From a virus, in IMG/VR virus record IMGVR_UViG_3300042554_001300, positions 1-50,607 of that record: a stretch of DNA of 50,607 bases; one strand, given 5' to 3'. Position numbers and translations under genes: made by a program. Positions within the stretch are counted from its first letter, which is position 1. Every line of letters starts with the position of its first letter. Below are positions 37,401 through 44,779 of the stretch, piece by piece. Below the pieces are notes generated by a model. The model was not told the DNA's origin. It saw nothing but the letters and a program-made list of their open reading frames with translations, and made no database searches.

Positions 37401-38324
37401 AGTATAACTTTATTCAAAACTGGAACGGGAATTATAAGTATTAGTCAACCTCCACTGAATCAATGGACTCATCTTTCGGTTGTGCGAAGTTCTAGCACTG
37501 GTCTAGCTTATATATTTGTCAATGGAGTATTAGGTACTAGTGGATCTTTTGGTAGTGAAGCAGTAACAAGTAATTTCCAATTATTTACAAATGGCGAAGG
37601 TGCAACTTCTGGTATGTACGGTTACTTGTCATCGTTTAGAGTGTCTAACATTGCTAGACAAGTAACTGCTTTTACAGTTCCTACTCAACCATATCAAGCA
37701 GATACAAATACAATCTTACTAACGAATTTCACCGACTCAGCCATCCTAGACAGCACCGGGCGTAATGCTATAGAGACTGCAGGTGATGCTAAATCTAGCA
37801 GTGTAGTCACCAAGTTCACTGGTGGATCGATTTCATTTGATGGAACTAGTGATTATTTGGACACGGCGGGAAGTTCTGTCAATGCACTTGGTTCGGGGGA
37901 TTGGACAATTGAGTTTTGGCTTTACTTAAACTCGTTGTCTGGAACGAATATTATTGACTATCGCAGCGCTTCAGTTTTAAGCAATACATTAACCGTTAAT
38001 TACAGCAGTGGTATGCAGGTATATGTAAATAATTCAACTACTGCTATTCAAGGAAGCGCTTTATCTACAAGCACTTGGTATCACATTGCCGTTTCTAAAT
38101 CCGGCAGTTCAACCAAAATGTTTATCAACGGTACACAAGCTGGAAGCACATATACAGATACAAACAATTATGCTATTGGTGCAAATAGACCAAGAATAGG
38201 ATCCGGAGGAGATTCGCCATCAAATCATTTGAACGGCTACCTTTCTGATATACGCATCACAAAGGGATACGCACGATACACCGCAAACTTTACCGCACCT
38301 ACTGGACCAGCTAGGTTGAAATAA
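34461..38324 (+). CDS. Giant adhesin-like virion protein with IPT/TIG, He_PIG and five LamG-like domains
   Basis: 1,287 residues. After a short N-terminus come an IPT/TIG-like domain (~36-120) and an Ig-like putative-Ig domain with GSLPPGLSLNSNTGVISGTV (~130-215). Five concanavalin/LamG-like jelly rolls follow, beginning near residues 268, 491, 702, 916 and 1121. Each opens with Y-F-D-G-x-x-D-Y-L, carries a WTIEFW-like strand, and ends with G-Y-L-S-x-(I/L)-R-(V/I). Such proteins bind carbohydrates on host surfaces, so this is a likely long tail fibre or receptor-binding protein. Note the leader hairpin and absence of SD. Confidence 0.82.
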   Translation: MTIQRMPGSAITPGTITITQLESNVATVVSTGGGPKITNIQVTDNAYTVLDDTAVDITGGYITITGTGFVTGCSVIVGQLPAASVTFISSTEVRAQLSAQSAGTYIVYLVNPDGGVGIRVNGVTHSASPAWQTASGLPEQYDGVAINLSLVATDATSYTITSGSLPPGLSLNSNTGVISGTVSGVANDTLYTFTVRATDAQLQDSPRTFTVTITVSDAYFKLTTLLLSGSAVSANTVVRDSSTNNFNLTVAGDARASNFTPYGTGWSNYFDGSNDYLNIASNAAFDCGTGNWTIEAWVYILSENNAYPIICGNKTATYSAGALAFGNHNTDQASYNNRFIITGFDSSLRFADPTTHPLNAWIHIAVVRDSATTLKMFRDGIQVASTTIASGYTFNWGQSGFVVGGGNWDGSNRSEIHGYISNLRVVKGTAVYTANFTPATTNLTAVANTSLLTCHVNSFRDGSTNNFTITRNGDAKIVSFNPFNITNTGVNGSAYFDGTGDYLSTSANTAFAMGTGDFTVEFWYYPVTYGSSQNIISHQYTTGFAIGTQTSGTEFYIAGSFISTATRPTLGMWNHVVCQRASGTASIYFNGTRVQTGSLTGSATSTTALVIGAAVHNLPNEASNGYLSDIRIVKGSAVYSGVTITPPAAPLSAIANTSLLTCQYDQPHNNHTFLDSSSNQFLITRSGNASQGTFSPFSQVGWSNYFATVGNYLLGNSSTLGGASVSTFTIDGWVYPTSFGSGSDLKIIGDVTPGTFSDYISISLTSTGQIKLHWYDGGTKTCTTNSTVSLNSWGYFAVVVSSNAISIYINSSSASSVTGTTTLTARAGTLDCCIAQFNGVAFPGYLSNIRVSTVARTISVPTLPFVSDANTRFLTCQSNRFVNNGAAGITVTPNGSPSVVAFSPFAATAVYSPVTHGGSVYVNATSTYLALPASTPLVNIADWTVDFWMYPTSYVNAQGIFGASNGGGASLKIAFQINGSSITLFKTGTGIISISQPPLNQWTHLSVVRSSSTGLAYIFVNGVLGTSGSFGSEAVTSNFQLFTNGEGATSGMYGYLSSFRVSNIARQVTAFTVPTQPYQADTNTILLTNFTDSAILDSTGRNAIETAGDAKSSSVVTKFTGGSISFDGTSDYLDTAGSSVNALGSGDWTIEFWLYLNSLSGTNIIDYRSASVLSNTLTVNYSSGMQVYVNNSTTAIQGSALSTSTWYHIAVSKSGSSTKMFINGTQAGSTYTDTNNYAIGANRPRIGSGGDSPSNHLNGYLSDIRITKGYARYTANFTAPTGPARLK

Positions 38325-38344
38325 CAACCAAAATCCTGTATAAT
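38316..38344 (+). promoter_or_regulatory. Sigma70-like promoter
   Basis: TTGAAA at 38316-38321, 17 nt, TATAAT at 38339-38344; GTTAAATA at 38363-38370 adds a possible late box. AAGGAG precedes the ATG at 38402. Confidence 0.72.
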
Positions 38345-38401
38345 CACACCGGCAGTATCGGTGTTAAATACCTATGACTGTATTCGAAACAAGGAGTAAT
38401 C

Positions 38402-38986
38402 ATGACAGTTCTAGCCTTAGACATCTCAGGAGTTCCTAGACAATGGATCTCAGCTGACGATGCCATAACCTATCACGCCAAATCAGCAGTGGCCTGGAGC
38501 CTAGGCGAAATCGTGGCTCGCTATCATGGTGGCTACCAAGAAGATGGTACACAAAGCTACTTGGAAACACCTAGCATAATTGCTATCCGTGGCCACGGCT
38601 TTAATCCACAGAAACATGCCAAAGTTGGTATCTCAAACCGTACCTTGTTTGGGCGTGACCGTAATATCTGCGCTTACTGTGGTAAATTATTCCCAAATTT
38701 CCGTGATCTCAGCCGTGACCATATTGTTCCACGCAGTCGAGGTGGCCAAAACACCTATCGTAATTTGGTTACCAGCTGTCGCAAATGTAACGCAAGAAAG
38801 GGTGATAGACTGTTACATGAAGTAGGTATGGAATTGATCTACCTTCCCTATGAACCGTGCCACTATGAAAATCTAATTTTACAGAGCAGAACCATACTAG
38901 CCGATCAAATGGACTACTTGATGGCTGGTTTACCTCGAAACAGTAGAGTTCTGCGCCATCTGCGTGAACAGAATAAATACTCGTAA
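38402..38986 (+). CDS. HNH endonuclease
   Basis: 194 residues. CAYCGKLFPNFRDLSRDHIV, PRSRGGQNTYRNLVTSCRKC and NARKG form a classic HNH core with two Cys pairs (C-x2-C and C-x2-C). An N-terminal ~75-residue part may bind DNA. It is outside the tRNA loci and has its own promoter, so it could be a free-standing homing gene or a fixed phage nuclease. Confidence 0.85.
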   Translation: MTVLALDISGVPRQWISADDAITYHAKSAVAWSLGEIVARYHGGYQEDGTQSYLETPSIIAIRGHGFNPQKHAKVGISNRTLFGRDRNICAYCGKLFPNFRDLSRDHIVPRSRGGQNTYRNLVTSCRKCNARKGDRLLHEVGMELIYLPYEPCHYENLILQSRTILADQMDYLMAGLPRNSRVLRHLREQNKYS

Positions 38987-38998
38987 GGGAGACGAATC

Positions 38999-39361
38999 AT
39001 GGGTATTAGATGGGTAAATGTGGTCAGACGTGCCAGTGTCAACGACGAGTTTTATCTTACTGTGCCACATCGTGTGGCAGGATTAACCGAGCACGTGGTC
39101 ACAAACTATAGAAATACCGGACTAATAACCAAGAATTCATATTCGGAGAGCCCAGATCGATTGACCAGGGTCACTGTGATAGAGTTTGCAGATCAAGCTG
39201 CCTATGACCAATATCATGCCGACCCTGTGATACAAAGCTACAAGCAGCACAGATCATCATGGTTCGCAGCCAATCCTGCCTGTGTCAATGTTGCGGAAAT
39301 CACAGAAAGCACCGATCAAGCCTGCAATGTAGTTCAATACTTTCTACATGGACTAGTGTAA
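38999..39361 (+). CDS. ABM-like small protein
   Basis: 120 residues. RVTVIEFADQAAYDQYHADP matches the D-x-x-A-Y-x-x-Y-x-x-D-P helix of dimeric alpha-beta barrel (antibiotic-biosynthesis-monooxygenase-like) proteins, of unknown role in phages. AAGGGAGA precedes the ATG; TAATG joins it to the next gene. Confidence 0.55.
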   Translation: MGIRWVNVVRRASVNDEFYLTVPHRVAGLTEHVVTNYRNTGLITKNSYSESPDRLTRVTVIEFADQAAYDQYHADPVIQSYKQHRSSWFAANPACVNVAEITESTDQACNVVQYFLHGLV

Positions 39362-39579
39362 TGGCCGCCAATGGTATCAGCACACTGGCTTCAAAACAGG
39401 CACGCCAAGTGGCCAAACTCAACGCAGCCCAAACTCGTAGACGAGCCGGTGGCGACACCACCAAACCATATTACCGAGCCAGAAACACCTACGATATTAA
39501 CCTGCTACCCACCAAATATTCGGGCAATGTAGTAGTAGATAATGCAGGATCTTTGGTACAAAGCCGACCCTGGACCTAA
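39361..39579 (+). CDS. Small basic protein
   Basis: 72 residues, MAANGISTLASKQARQVAKL, then RRRAGGDTTKPYYRARNTYD. The high Arg/Lys content suggests a nucleic-acid-binding or virion protein. Begins in TAATG with the previous gene and is closed by the terminator at 39595. Confidence 0.6.
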   Translation: MAANGISTLASKQARQVAKLNAAQTRRRAGGDTTKPYYRARNTYDINLLPTKYSGNVVVDNAGSLVQSRPWT

Positions 39580-39594
39580 CCGTTTTGCTACACC

Positions 39595-39633
39595 AGCCCT
39601 GTCATTGACAGGGCTTTTTCTTTTGTGTATAAT
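39595..39633 (+). terminator. Intrinsic terminator with an embedded sigma70 promoter
   Basis: AGCCCTGTC / GACAGGGCT (9 bp, ATT loop; 39595-39615) plus a T-run closes the upstream operon. TTGACA at 39605-39610 lies inside this hairpin and pairs with TATAAT at 39628-39633 over exactly 17 nt to start the next gene. Confidence 0.88.
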
Positions 39634-39662
39634 CAACAAGCCCACTGTACTTGGAGATTTTG

Positions 39663-39896
39663 ATGAATCAACATGATCGAGATAATCTAACATTTCTACT
39701 CACTGCCAGCTCAGAAACGCTAAGAGCTTGGTATGATCTATGCAGCAATGATGACCTGATATATGCTAGTCAACTGCTTGATCGGTATCAAACCCAACTA
39801 GAAGATGCCATCATTGCTGACCAAATTGAACAACAAATCGCAGCCATGCCTGTGTTGACAGCGGCACAAGCAGTGATCTCAGCTGTTAGAGGCTAA
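39663..39896 (+). CDS. Small helical protein
   Basis: 77 residues, MNQHDRDNLTFLLTASSETL onward, helical. The ATG at 39663 is preferred because TTGGAG lies 7 nt upstream; a TTG at 39651 is an alternative. It ends 3 nt before the protease gene. Not recognised. Confidence 0.6.
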   Translation: MNQHDRDNLTFLLTASSETLRAWYDLCSNDDLIYASQLLDRYQTQLEDAIIADQIEQQIAAMPVLTAAQAVISAVRG

Positions 39897-39899
39897 CCC

Positions 39900-41864
39900 A
39901 TGAAACTGAAAACTCTAGTAGCGGCCATGGCCCTGGCCTTTGCTAATGTACATGGTCAAACCACGGAAACTCGAGCCACTGCTAGTTACTTGTCACAAGG
40001 TGGTGTTGCTCAAGCCTGGGCACGTGGCATCACTGGTCGCGGTGCTGTGATAGGCATAGTAGACAATGGTTTTGATCTTACCAACACAGATCTCGTGGGC
40101 AAAGTCATAGCCGCACAGAACTTTTATGGGTCAACAGTGACCTGGGGCACACATGGTACCATGATGGCCAGTATAGCTGCTGGTGCAGCCAATGGCTCAG
40201 GCACTGTGGGTGTGGCACCCGACGCTAAACTACTGTTGGCACAAGCAGGACCCGGCGGTGCCAACACTGCTATCAATGCTAGGTCAGTGGCCAGTGCCCT
40301 AGACTGGCTCAGCAGCTCAGGCGCTACTGTGATCAATCTCAGCATGGGTGCTGCTTATTCACCTACATTTATTAATTCGGTCAAGTTAAATACCAGAACC
40401 GGCATTTACTCAACCACGCTGCCAACCATGGATGCCAGCATTGCTGATTATCAAACAGCGGCCAGACGTGGTAGTGTGATTGTGGCCAGTGCCGGTAACC
40501 AAGGCCTAAGCTATGTACAAATGCCAGCTATATTTGCCAGCCAAACCAACACCAACAATCAGCTGATGTTGGGTGGGCGCATGATCATAGTAGGCAGTGT
40601 TGATGCCAACAATGCCATGGCCAGCTACAGCAATCGTGCAGGACATCTTTGTCAACGTCCTACGGGAACTGCCTGTGCAGACACTTATCTCACACAAAAC
40701 TTTTATGTGGTAGCACCTGGTAATAATCTATATGCTGCTGTGCCCAATCAGCTGGGTCAACGCGGCGCAGTGGCTACAACATCGGGCACCAGTGGATCAG
40801 CTGCTTATGTGTCTGGTGGCATTGCACTGATGCGTCAAGCATGGCCGCAACTAAAAGCAGAACAGTTGGTTAACTTGGTACTAACCACTGCACGTGATCT
40901 AGGCTCACCGGGCGCAGATGCCATATACGGACGTGGCCTGGTTGACTTTGCAGCGGCTACTAGACCACAAGGTCAGCTGATTGTAGCACAGCGCAATACT
41001 TCACTGTCAGGTAGCACAGTCACTGGTGCCGCATTAACTGGCACTGTGGCACTATTTCCTCTGAGCATTGTAAGAGATCTACGCAGTGACAGTGTGTTAC
41101 AACGTACACAGGTCATTGATCAGGTGGGTAGAAATTACACAGCTGATCTTGGACAGGCCTTGCTAGGACGCAGCTCAGCTAACCATAATCCCGAAAGTCC
41201 TTGGTTGGGCATGAACTCGTATCGCAGAGTCAGCATGCCTGTGTCGGAATCAATGGCCATGGATGTGCTCAGCACACAGGATGGTGTAGCTCTCCAAACT
41301 CAACATCAAAACTTTAGTGTACAGGTTGGCACTGTGTCAGAAAAATCTGGATTCTTGGGTAATTATGGCACAGGAGCCATGGCTCTGGGTTCAAGTGCAA
41401 CCAATTGGCTACAGTTTGGTCTAAATAAATCCATTATGCCAGACGTCGACTTTATAGCAAACTATGCTCAAGCCGTGACTCATGCTCAAAATGCCAGTGA
41501 CAGCATGATCACAGTGGATCCAGTGATTCAAAGTCGTAGCTGGCGTGCTGGCCTACGCTATCAAGACTTTACTGTGTCATATGGTATTCCTGTTTCTGTA
41601 ACTCGTGGTCGAGCTAGTATAACTGCGGTAACTGGCTATGACTATTTGGGCACAGAAGATGCTGTGCAGGCTGTGCCCATTGTTGAAACCAAAACCATGG
41701 ACCTAAAATTACCTGTACAAGAATACAATATTAGTGTAAACTATGCACGTTGGATCACTAAAACCAGCAGACTACAGGTTAATTATGTACATAGACTCAA
41801 CACCGGCGGTATATCGGGCTTGACAGCAGATTCATTGGGAGTTAACTTTACATGGATACAATGA
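39900..41864 (+). CDS. Exported subtilisin-like (S8) serine protease with an outer-membrane-like C-terminus
   Basis: 654 residues. The N-terminal signal peptide (MKLKTLVAAMALAFANVHGQ) directs export. The S8 catalytic triad is visible as VIGIVDNGFD (Asp, ~55), THGTMMASIAAG (His, ~83) and TSGTSGSAAYVSGG (Ser, ~298). The C-terminal ~250 residues are beta-rich and end in VNFTWIQ, resembling the last strand of an autotransporter barrel. Proteins with this layout are usually bacterial, so in a phage it may cleave host surface proteins. Overlaps the next gene by 13 bp. Confidence 0.85.
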   Translation: MKLKTLVAAMALAFANVHGQTTETRATASYLSQGGVAQAWARGITGRGAVIGIVDNGFDLTNTDLVGKVIAAQNFYGSTVTWGTHGTMMASIAAGAANGSGTVGVAPDAKLLLAQAGPGGANTAINARSVASALDWLSSSGATVINLSMGAAYSPTFINSVKLNTRTGIYSTTLPTMDASIADYQTAARRGSVIVASAGNQGLSYVQMPAIFASQTNTNNQLMLGGRMIIVGSVDANNAMASYSNRAGHLCQRPTGTACADTYLTQNFYVVAPGNNLYAAVPNQLGQRGAVATTSGTSGSAAYVSGGIALMRQAWPQLKAEQLVNLVLTTARDLGSPGADAIYGRGLVDFAAATRPQGQLIVAQRNTSLSGSTVTGAALTGTVALFPLSIVRDLRSDSVLQRTQVIDQVGRNYTADLGQALLGRSSANHNPESPWLGMNSYRRVSMPVSESMAMDVLSTQDGVALQTQHQNFSVQVGTVSEKSGFLGNYGTGAMALGSSATNWLQFGLNKSIMPDVDFIANYAQAVTHAQNASDSMITVDPVIQSRSWRAGLRYQDFTVSYGIPVSVTRGRASITAVTGYDYLGTEDAVQAVPIVETKTMDLKLPVQEYNISVNYARWITKTSRLQVNYVHRLNTGGISGLTADSLGVNFTWIQ

Positions 41865-42043
41865 CCAGGGAAGAATTAAACCAGCACTTGTACGCTCTGG
41901 TAGGCTCAGAAAGTCTAGTTAAACAATGGTGGATGACTCCTAATCGTAACTGGCAAGGTCGCGAACCTGAGGAGATTTGGGCTCGCAATCCTGATGAAGT
42001 CATTAAATACGTAATGAGATTTTGCTACGGTGACTATTCCTAA
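41852..42043 (+). CDS. MbcA/ParS-like antitoxin-fold small protein
   Basis: 63 residues. SESLVKQWWMTPNRNWQGRE and PEEIWARNPDEVIKYVMRF match the C-terminal half of MbcA/ParS/Xre (DUF2384) antitoxins (W-x-x-T-P-N ... G-x-x-P). No toxin is beside it. It is the first of a dense chain of small genes. Confidence 0.5.
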   Translation: MDTMTREELNQHLYALVGSESLVKQWWMTPNRNWQGREPEEIWARNPDEVIKYVMRFCYGDYS

Positions 42044-42242
42044 AGGGCGTTTTGTAGTATTTGATCGCGTGTATGGTATTCACCGCGGCGTAGTTATTAC
42101 AGACTTTGCTTGGTGGATTGGTAATGAAGATCTAGTGCGTGAGTGGTGCCTAGATAATCGCATACGCACACAACAACAGGGCATGGTCATACAATTTGAT
42201 GATGATGAATCATTTACGATGTTTATTCTACGCTGGAGTTAG
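42030..42242 (+). CDS. F-x-L-R-W array protein 1
   Basis: 70 residues ending DDDESFTMFILRWS. GTG start overlapping the previous gene by 14 bp. The family layout is N-terminal beta strand, a W-containing helix (REWCLDN), a strand and the acidic-x-x-M/L-F-x-L-R-W end. Function unknown. Confidence 0.65.
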   Translation: MTIPKGRFVVFDRVYGIHRGVVITDFAWWIGNEDLVREWCLDNRIRTQQQGMVIQFDDDESFTMFILRWS

Positions 42243-42244
42243 AC

Positions 42245-42517
42245 TTGGACAAATATCGATACTGGAGTATGCTACGAGGAGCCTATCAAGATTACCATAG
42301 GGCTCAAGAAGGAACTAAGATACGCTTGTCCATGCAGGCTCAAGAAGGCACTAAGATACGCTTACCCATGCACAAGGATTTTGTTTCTTGGATGTTGGAG
42401 CAATGGGGCATCAAAGTACACACAGATCCTCTTGGATATACAGAATACTTTGATATTGCAGACGAACACAAATACTTACTATTCGAGTTGAAATATGCAG
42501 GCCATAAAGATACCTAA
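42245..42517 (+). CDS. F-x-L-R-W array protein 2, with internal duplication
   Basis: Up to 90 residues from TTG at 42245, with CTGGAG upstream; ATG at 42269 is an alternative start. The segment AQEGTKIRLSM is repeated as AQEGTKIRLPM from a 36-bp tandem duplication (42302-42373). Ends LLFELKYAGHKDT, a variant of the family end. Confidence 0.55.
   Translation: MDKYRYWSMLRGAYQDYHRAQEGTKIRLSMQAQEGTKIRLPMHKDFVSWMLEQWGIKVHTDPLGYTEYFDIADEHKYLLFELKYAGHKDT
42302..42373 (+). repeat. 36-bp tandem duplication
   Basis: Two adjacent 36-bp units starting GGCTCAAGAAGG differ at a few positions and encode the repeated AQEGTKIRL. Confidence 0.85.
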
Positions 42518-42704
42518 AGAACGACTTCATCTCAAACAGGAGATGATTGCGTGGTGCTTGGCAAATGTGGGACCAGGCGGCACAAGATTACCAGATTACA
42601 CTCAACAGGGTGACTATTGGGGTGTAGACCAGTATAATAGTGGTACATTTTTCTTTTTTGTGGTACCTGAAGATGGCACACTATTCGCACTCCGCTGGCT
42701 CTAA
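42495..42704 (+). CDS. F-x-L-R-W array protein 3
   Basis: 69 residues, MQAIKIPKERLHLKQEMIAW onward, ending VVPEDGTLFALRWL. It overlaps the previous gene by 23 bp. Confidence 0.65.
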   Translation: MQAIKIPKERLHLKQEMIAWCLANVGPGGTRLPDYTQQGDYWGVDQYNSGTFFFFVVPEDGTLFALRWL

Positions 42705-42728
42705 ACACATCAAGACCAAGCCTTACTC

Positions 42729-42902
42729 ATGCTACAGAAGTCTCTATATAATCATAAGTGGCAATACAACGGTCGAGCACCCATGGATGAAATTCGTGAC
42801 TGGTGTCGGCAGAACATCAAAGGTCATAGTTATCTAGGTTGGGAAACTATTTGGTTCGCTCGTGAGCAGGACTATGTGTTGTTCCTATTGAGGTGGTCGT
42901 GA
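42729..42902 (+). CDS. F-x-L-R-W array protein 4 (57 residues)
   Basis: MLQKSLYNHKWQYNGRAPMD, then EIRDWCRQNIKG and an end FAREQDYVLFLLRWS. Its last codons TTG AGG TGG TCG TGA supply an SD-like AGGTGG for the next gene. Confidence 0.65.
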   Translation: MLQKSLYNHKWQYNGRAPMDEIRDWCRQNIKGHSYLGWETIWFAREQDYVLFLLRWS

Positions 42903-42904
42903 GA

Positions 42905-43108
42905 ATGTTAAAGAAAGAATCGTGGCCCTATAGGATTGTGATCAACGATGATGAACACAGCAATAATATCGAGCAAGTGGAGCGTTGGCTAGGCGAGCAT
43001 GTAGGTGCTTTTAGGCAACGCTGGAATGCGGTATATCTATTTGATGAAACACATTTTTATTTTGTTTCAGATCAGGATGCTGCGATGTTTGCCTTGAGGT
43101 GGGCATGA
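42905..43108 (+). CDS. F-x-L-R-W array protein 5
   Basis: 67 residues from the ATG at 42905; a GTG at 42893 is an alternative start. Ends FVSDQDAAMFALRWA. The upstream AGGTGG, encoding R-W of protein 4, sits about 9 nt before the ATG. Confidence 0.65.
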   Translation: MLKKESWPYRIVINDDEHSNNIEQVERWLGEHVGAFRQRWNAVYLFDETHFYFVSDQDAAMFALRWA

Positions 43109-43326
43109 TTGGATTTTATTTAGCCGGCGAACTAAGACATTGTCCTAGGCATTGGCAAAATTTTATATACTCAAATCGAAACATCAAAGGTGTATCCATC
43201 AAAAGACTCAACCGACTACTAGAGCCATATGGAGCAAGGTATGTTCCAGCCAACTCGGCGGAACCTGATGCTGTTATCTTTGAACAAGAAGTTGGGCTAA
43301 CTTTGTTTTATTTGAGGTGGTCATGA
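43105..43326 (+). CDS. F-x-L-R-W array protein 6
   Basis: 73 residues, MIGFYLAGELRHCPRHWQNF onward, ending EVGLTLFYLRWS. ATGA overlap with the previous gene and GAGGTGGGC as SD; the next gene follows with the same junction. Confidence 0.7.
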   Translation: MIGFYLAGELRHCPRHWQNFIYSNRNIKGVSIKRLNRLLEPYGARYVPANSAEPDAVIFEQEVGLTLFYLRWS

Positions 43327-43529
43327 GTAAGCGAGATTGGTGTACGATTCCAGTGCGGGTACCATATCGTAGCACAGGTCAATGGCGTGATCTGCGTCTA
43401 TGGCTGATAGAAAATGTCCATGACATGGACTATGATGCTGCTGGTGTAGATTTACAGGATTATGATCGGAGAGTCGTTTATTTTGCTAGGTCACGAGATG
43501 CTGTCATGTTTGCCTTGAGGTGGTCATGA
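43323..43529 (+). CDS. F-x-L-R-W array protein 7
   Basis: 68 residues, MSKRDWCTIPVRVPYRSTGQ onward, ending FARSRDAVMFALRWS. The junction TTGAGGTGGTCATGA includes SD, stop and start in 15 nt. Confidence 0.72.
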   Translation: MSKRDWCTIPVRVPYRSTGQWRDLRLWLIENVHDMDYDAAGVDLQDYDRRVVYFARSRDAVMFALRWS

Positions 43530-43792
43530 AAGATTGTATTAGGGATTTTGTAGAATCTTGGCGACCCTATGATGGACCGAGAAGCCTTACAATTCCTGTT
43601 TGGAGTACAAGATTTCGAGATGCTGGATATTATAGTGTGCCCTTGACCGATAATAATCTCATACACCATTGGCAGCATGTTCATCGATGGTGTGAGCACG
43701 AGTTTGGCGAGAGACACTATACCTGGACTGGAAATATTTTTTGGTTTGAAACCGAGGAGGCAGCAGCATGGTTCGCTCTACGCTGGCAGTAG
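43526..43792 (+). CDS. F-x-L-R-W array protein 8
   Basis: 88 residues with an extra N-terminal segment, ending ETEEAAAWFALRWQ. The same ATGA junction from protein 7. Confidence 0.7.
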   Translation: MKDCIRDFVESWRPYDGPRSLTIPVWSTRFRDAGYYSVPLTDNNLIHHWQHVHRWCEHEFGERHYTWTGNIFWFETEEAAAWFALRWQ

Positions 43793-43986
43793 AAAATTGG
43801 GTGGATTTGCCTGTGCCTGTGGCATTTGCTGGCCCCAAAAACAGATATGAGCCACTGGAATGGGCCAAGCAACATTGCCCCAGTTATATCACCAATGATG
43901 CTGTTCAAAAGCATGGTGAGTATTACTATCGTTTCTACTTTGGTCGTGAACAAGATCGCATGTGGTTCGCCCTAAAATGGCTTTGA
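43768..43986 (+). CDS. F-x-L-R-W array protein 9
   Basis: 72 residues, ending FGREQDRMWFALKWL. The ATG at 43768 has a perfect AGGAGG 7 nt upstream, encoded by the E-E of protein 8, so the 25-bp overlap is supported. Confidence 0.7.
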   Translation: MVRSTLAVENWVDLPVPVAFAGPKNRYEPLEWAKQHCPSYITNDAVQKHGEYYYRFYFGREQDRMWFALKWL

Positions 43987-44192
43987 CAGTTCCAGGTAAA
44001 CCATATACAATAGCAGTAGATCCTGCTGCCAATATCACAGAAGAATCTGAGTTATTTGACTGGGTTCAATTAAATATTGGTAAGTATGGCCTAGAATGGG
44101 AAGTTTCATATGATCACGATATCGACCGCACAGTGTATTATTTTCCAACTGAACAGCAGGCCTTGTTATTTGCACTAAGGTGGGCACAATGA
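43977..44192 (+). CDS. F-x-L-R-W array protein 10
   Basis: 71 residues, MALTVPGKPYTIAVDPAANI onward, ending FPTEQQALLFALRWAQ. ATG at 43977 overlaps the previous gene by 10 bp; an upstream GTG at 43962 is an alternative. Confidence 0.68.
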   Translation: MALTVPGKPYTIAVDPAANITEESELFDWVQLNIGKYGLEWEVSYDHDIDRTVYYFPTEQQALLFALRWAQ

Positions 44193-44437
44193 CTCAACGA
44201 TATCCTATTTGTGATCAAGACACTGGGCGTTTCTTCCCTTGGTGGAAAAACTTTGTACAGTCACTGGGCAACTTCGACTTGGGTTCTTCGGACTTTGTAT
44301 TTGAACGAGATCGTGTATTAAGGTCGGTGGATGCCAGATTTGTACTAGATTGGTCTGACGATGCCAAGGCTTTTGAGCGAGCAGTAGAGTTTGAGGATGC
44401 CAACGCTGGCCTTATGTTTATATTAAAATGGAGTTGA
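44189..44437 (+). CDS. F-x-L-R-W array protein 11
   Basis: 82 residues, MTQRYPICDQDTGRFFPWWK onward, ending DANAGLMFILKWS. ATGA overlap; AAGGTGG from the upstream gene provides the SD. Confidence 0.68.
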   Translation: MTQRYPICDQDTGRFFPWWKNFVQSLGNFDLGSSDFVFERDRVLRSVDARFVLDWSDDAKAFERAVEFEDANAGLMFILKWS

Positions 44438-44604
44438 CAGTAGCATCAGTAAGTTGTCCCCCAGGACAACAAGGATGGACACCTTGCATAGAATGGTGCC
44501 AGCAACAATGGGGCGATTCAGATTGTTGGCGTTTTGTGGGCGAGGGAGTATTTGAATTTCGCCGCCAAGAGGATTTCATGTTATTTTTATTGAAATGGAG
44601 CTAA
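44428..44604 (+). CDS. F-x-L-R-W array protein 12 (58 residues)
   Basis: MELTVASVSCPPGQQGWTPC then CIEWCQQQWG and an end RRQEDFMLFLLKWS. The start lies in the upstream KWS codons (AAATGGAGT), overlapping by 10 bp. Confidence 0.65.
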   Translation: MELTVASVSCPPGQQGWTPCIEWCQQQWGDSDCWRFVGEGVFEFRRQEDFMLFLLKWS

Positions 44605-44605
44605 T

Positions 44606-44779
44606 ATGTACAAGTATCAATTATGGGTGAAGATAAACGAATACCAAACTGCTAATACCGTTGTGTACGCAGAAAATGATTATGCCGCCAAATTACTAGG
44701 TGAGTCACAGTATGGCACAGGCAATGTACTTAACTATACTCGCTTGCCTGATCCGCCACAAGAAAATTCAAACTGGTAA
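44606..44779 (+). CDS. Small protein within the array, not of the F-x-L-R-W type
   Basis: 57 residues, MYKYQLWVKINEYQTANTVV onward to ENSNW. AATGGAGCTAAT precedes the ATG, giving GGAG as SD. It is joined to the next gene by TAATG. Confidence 0.55.
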   Translation: MYKYQLWVKINEYQTANTVVYAENDYAAKLLGESQYGTGNVLNYTRLPDPPQENSNW

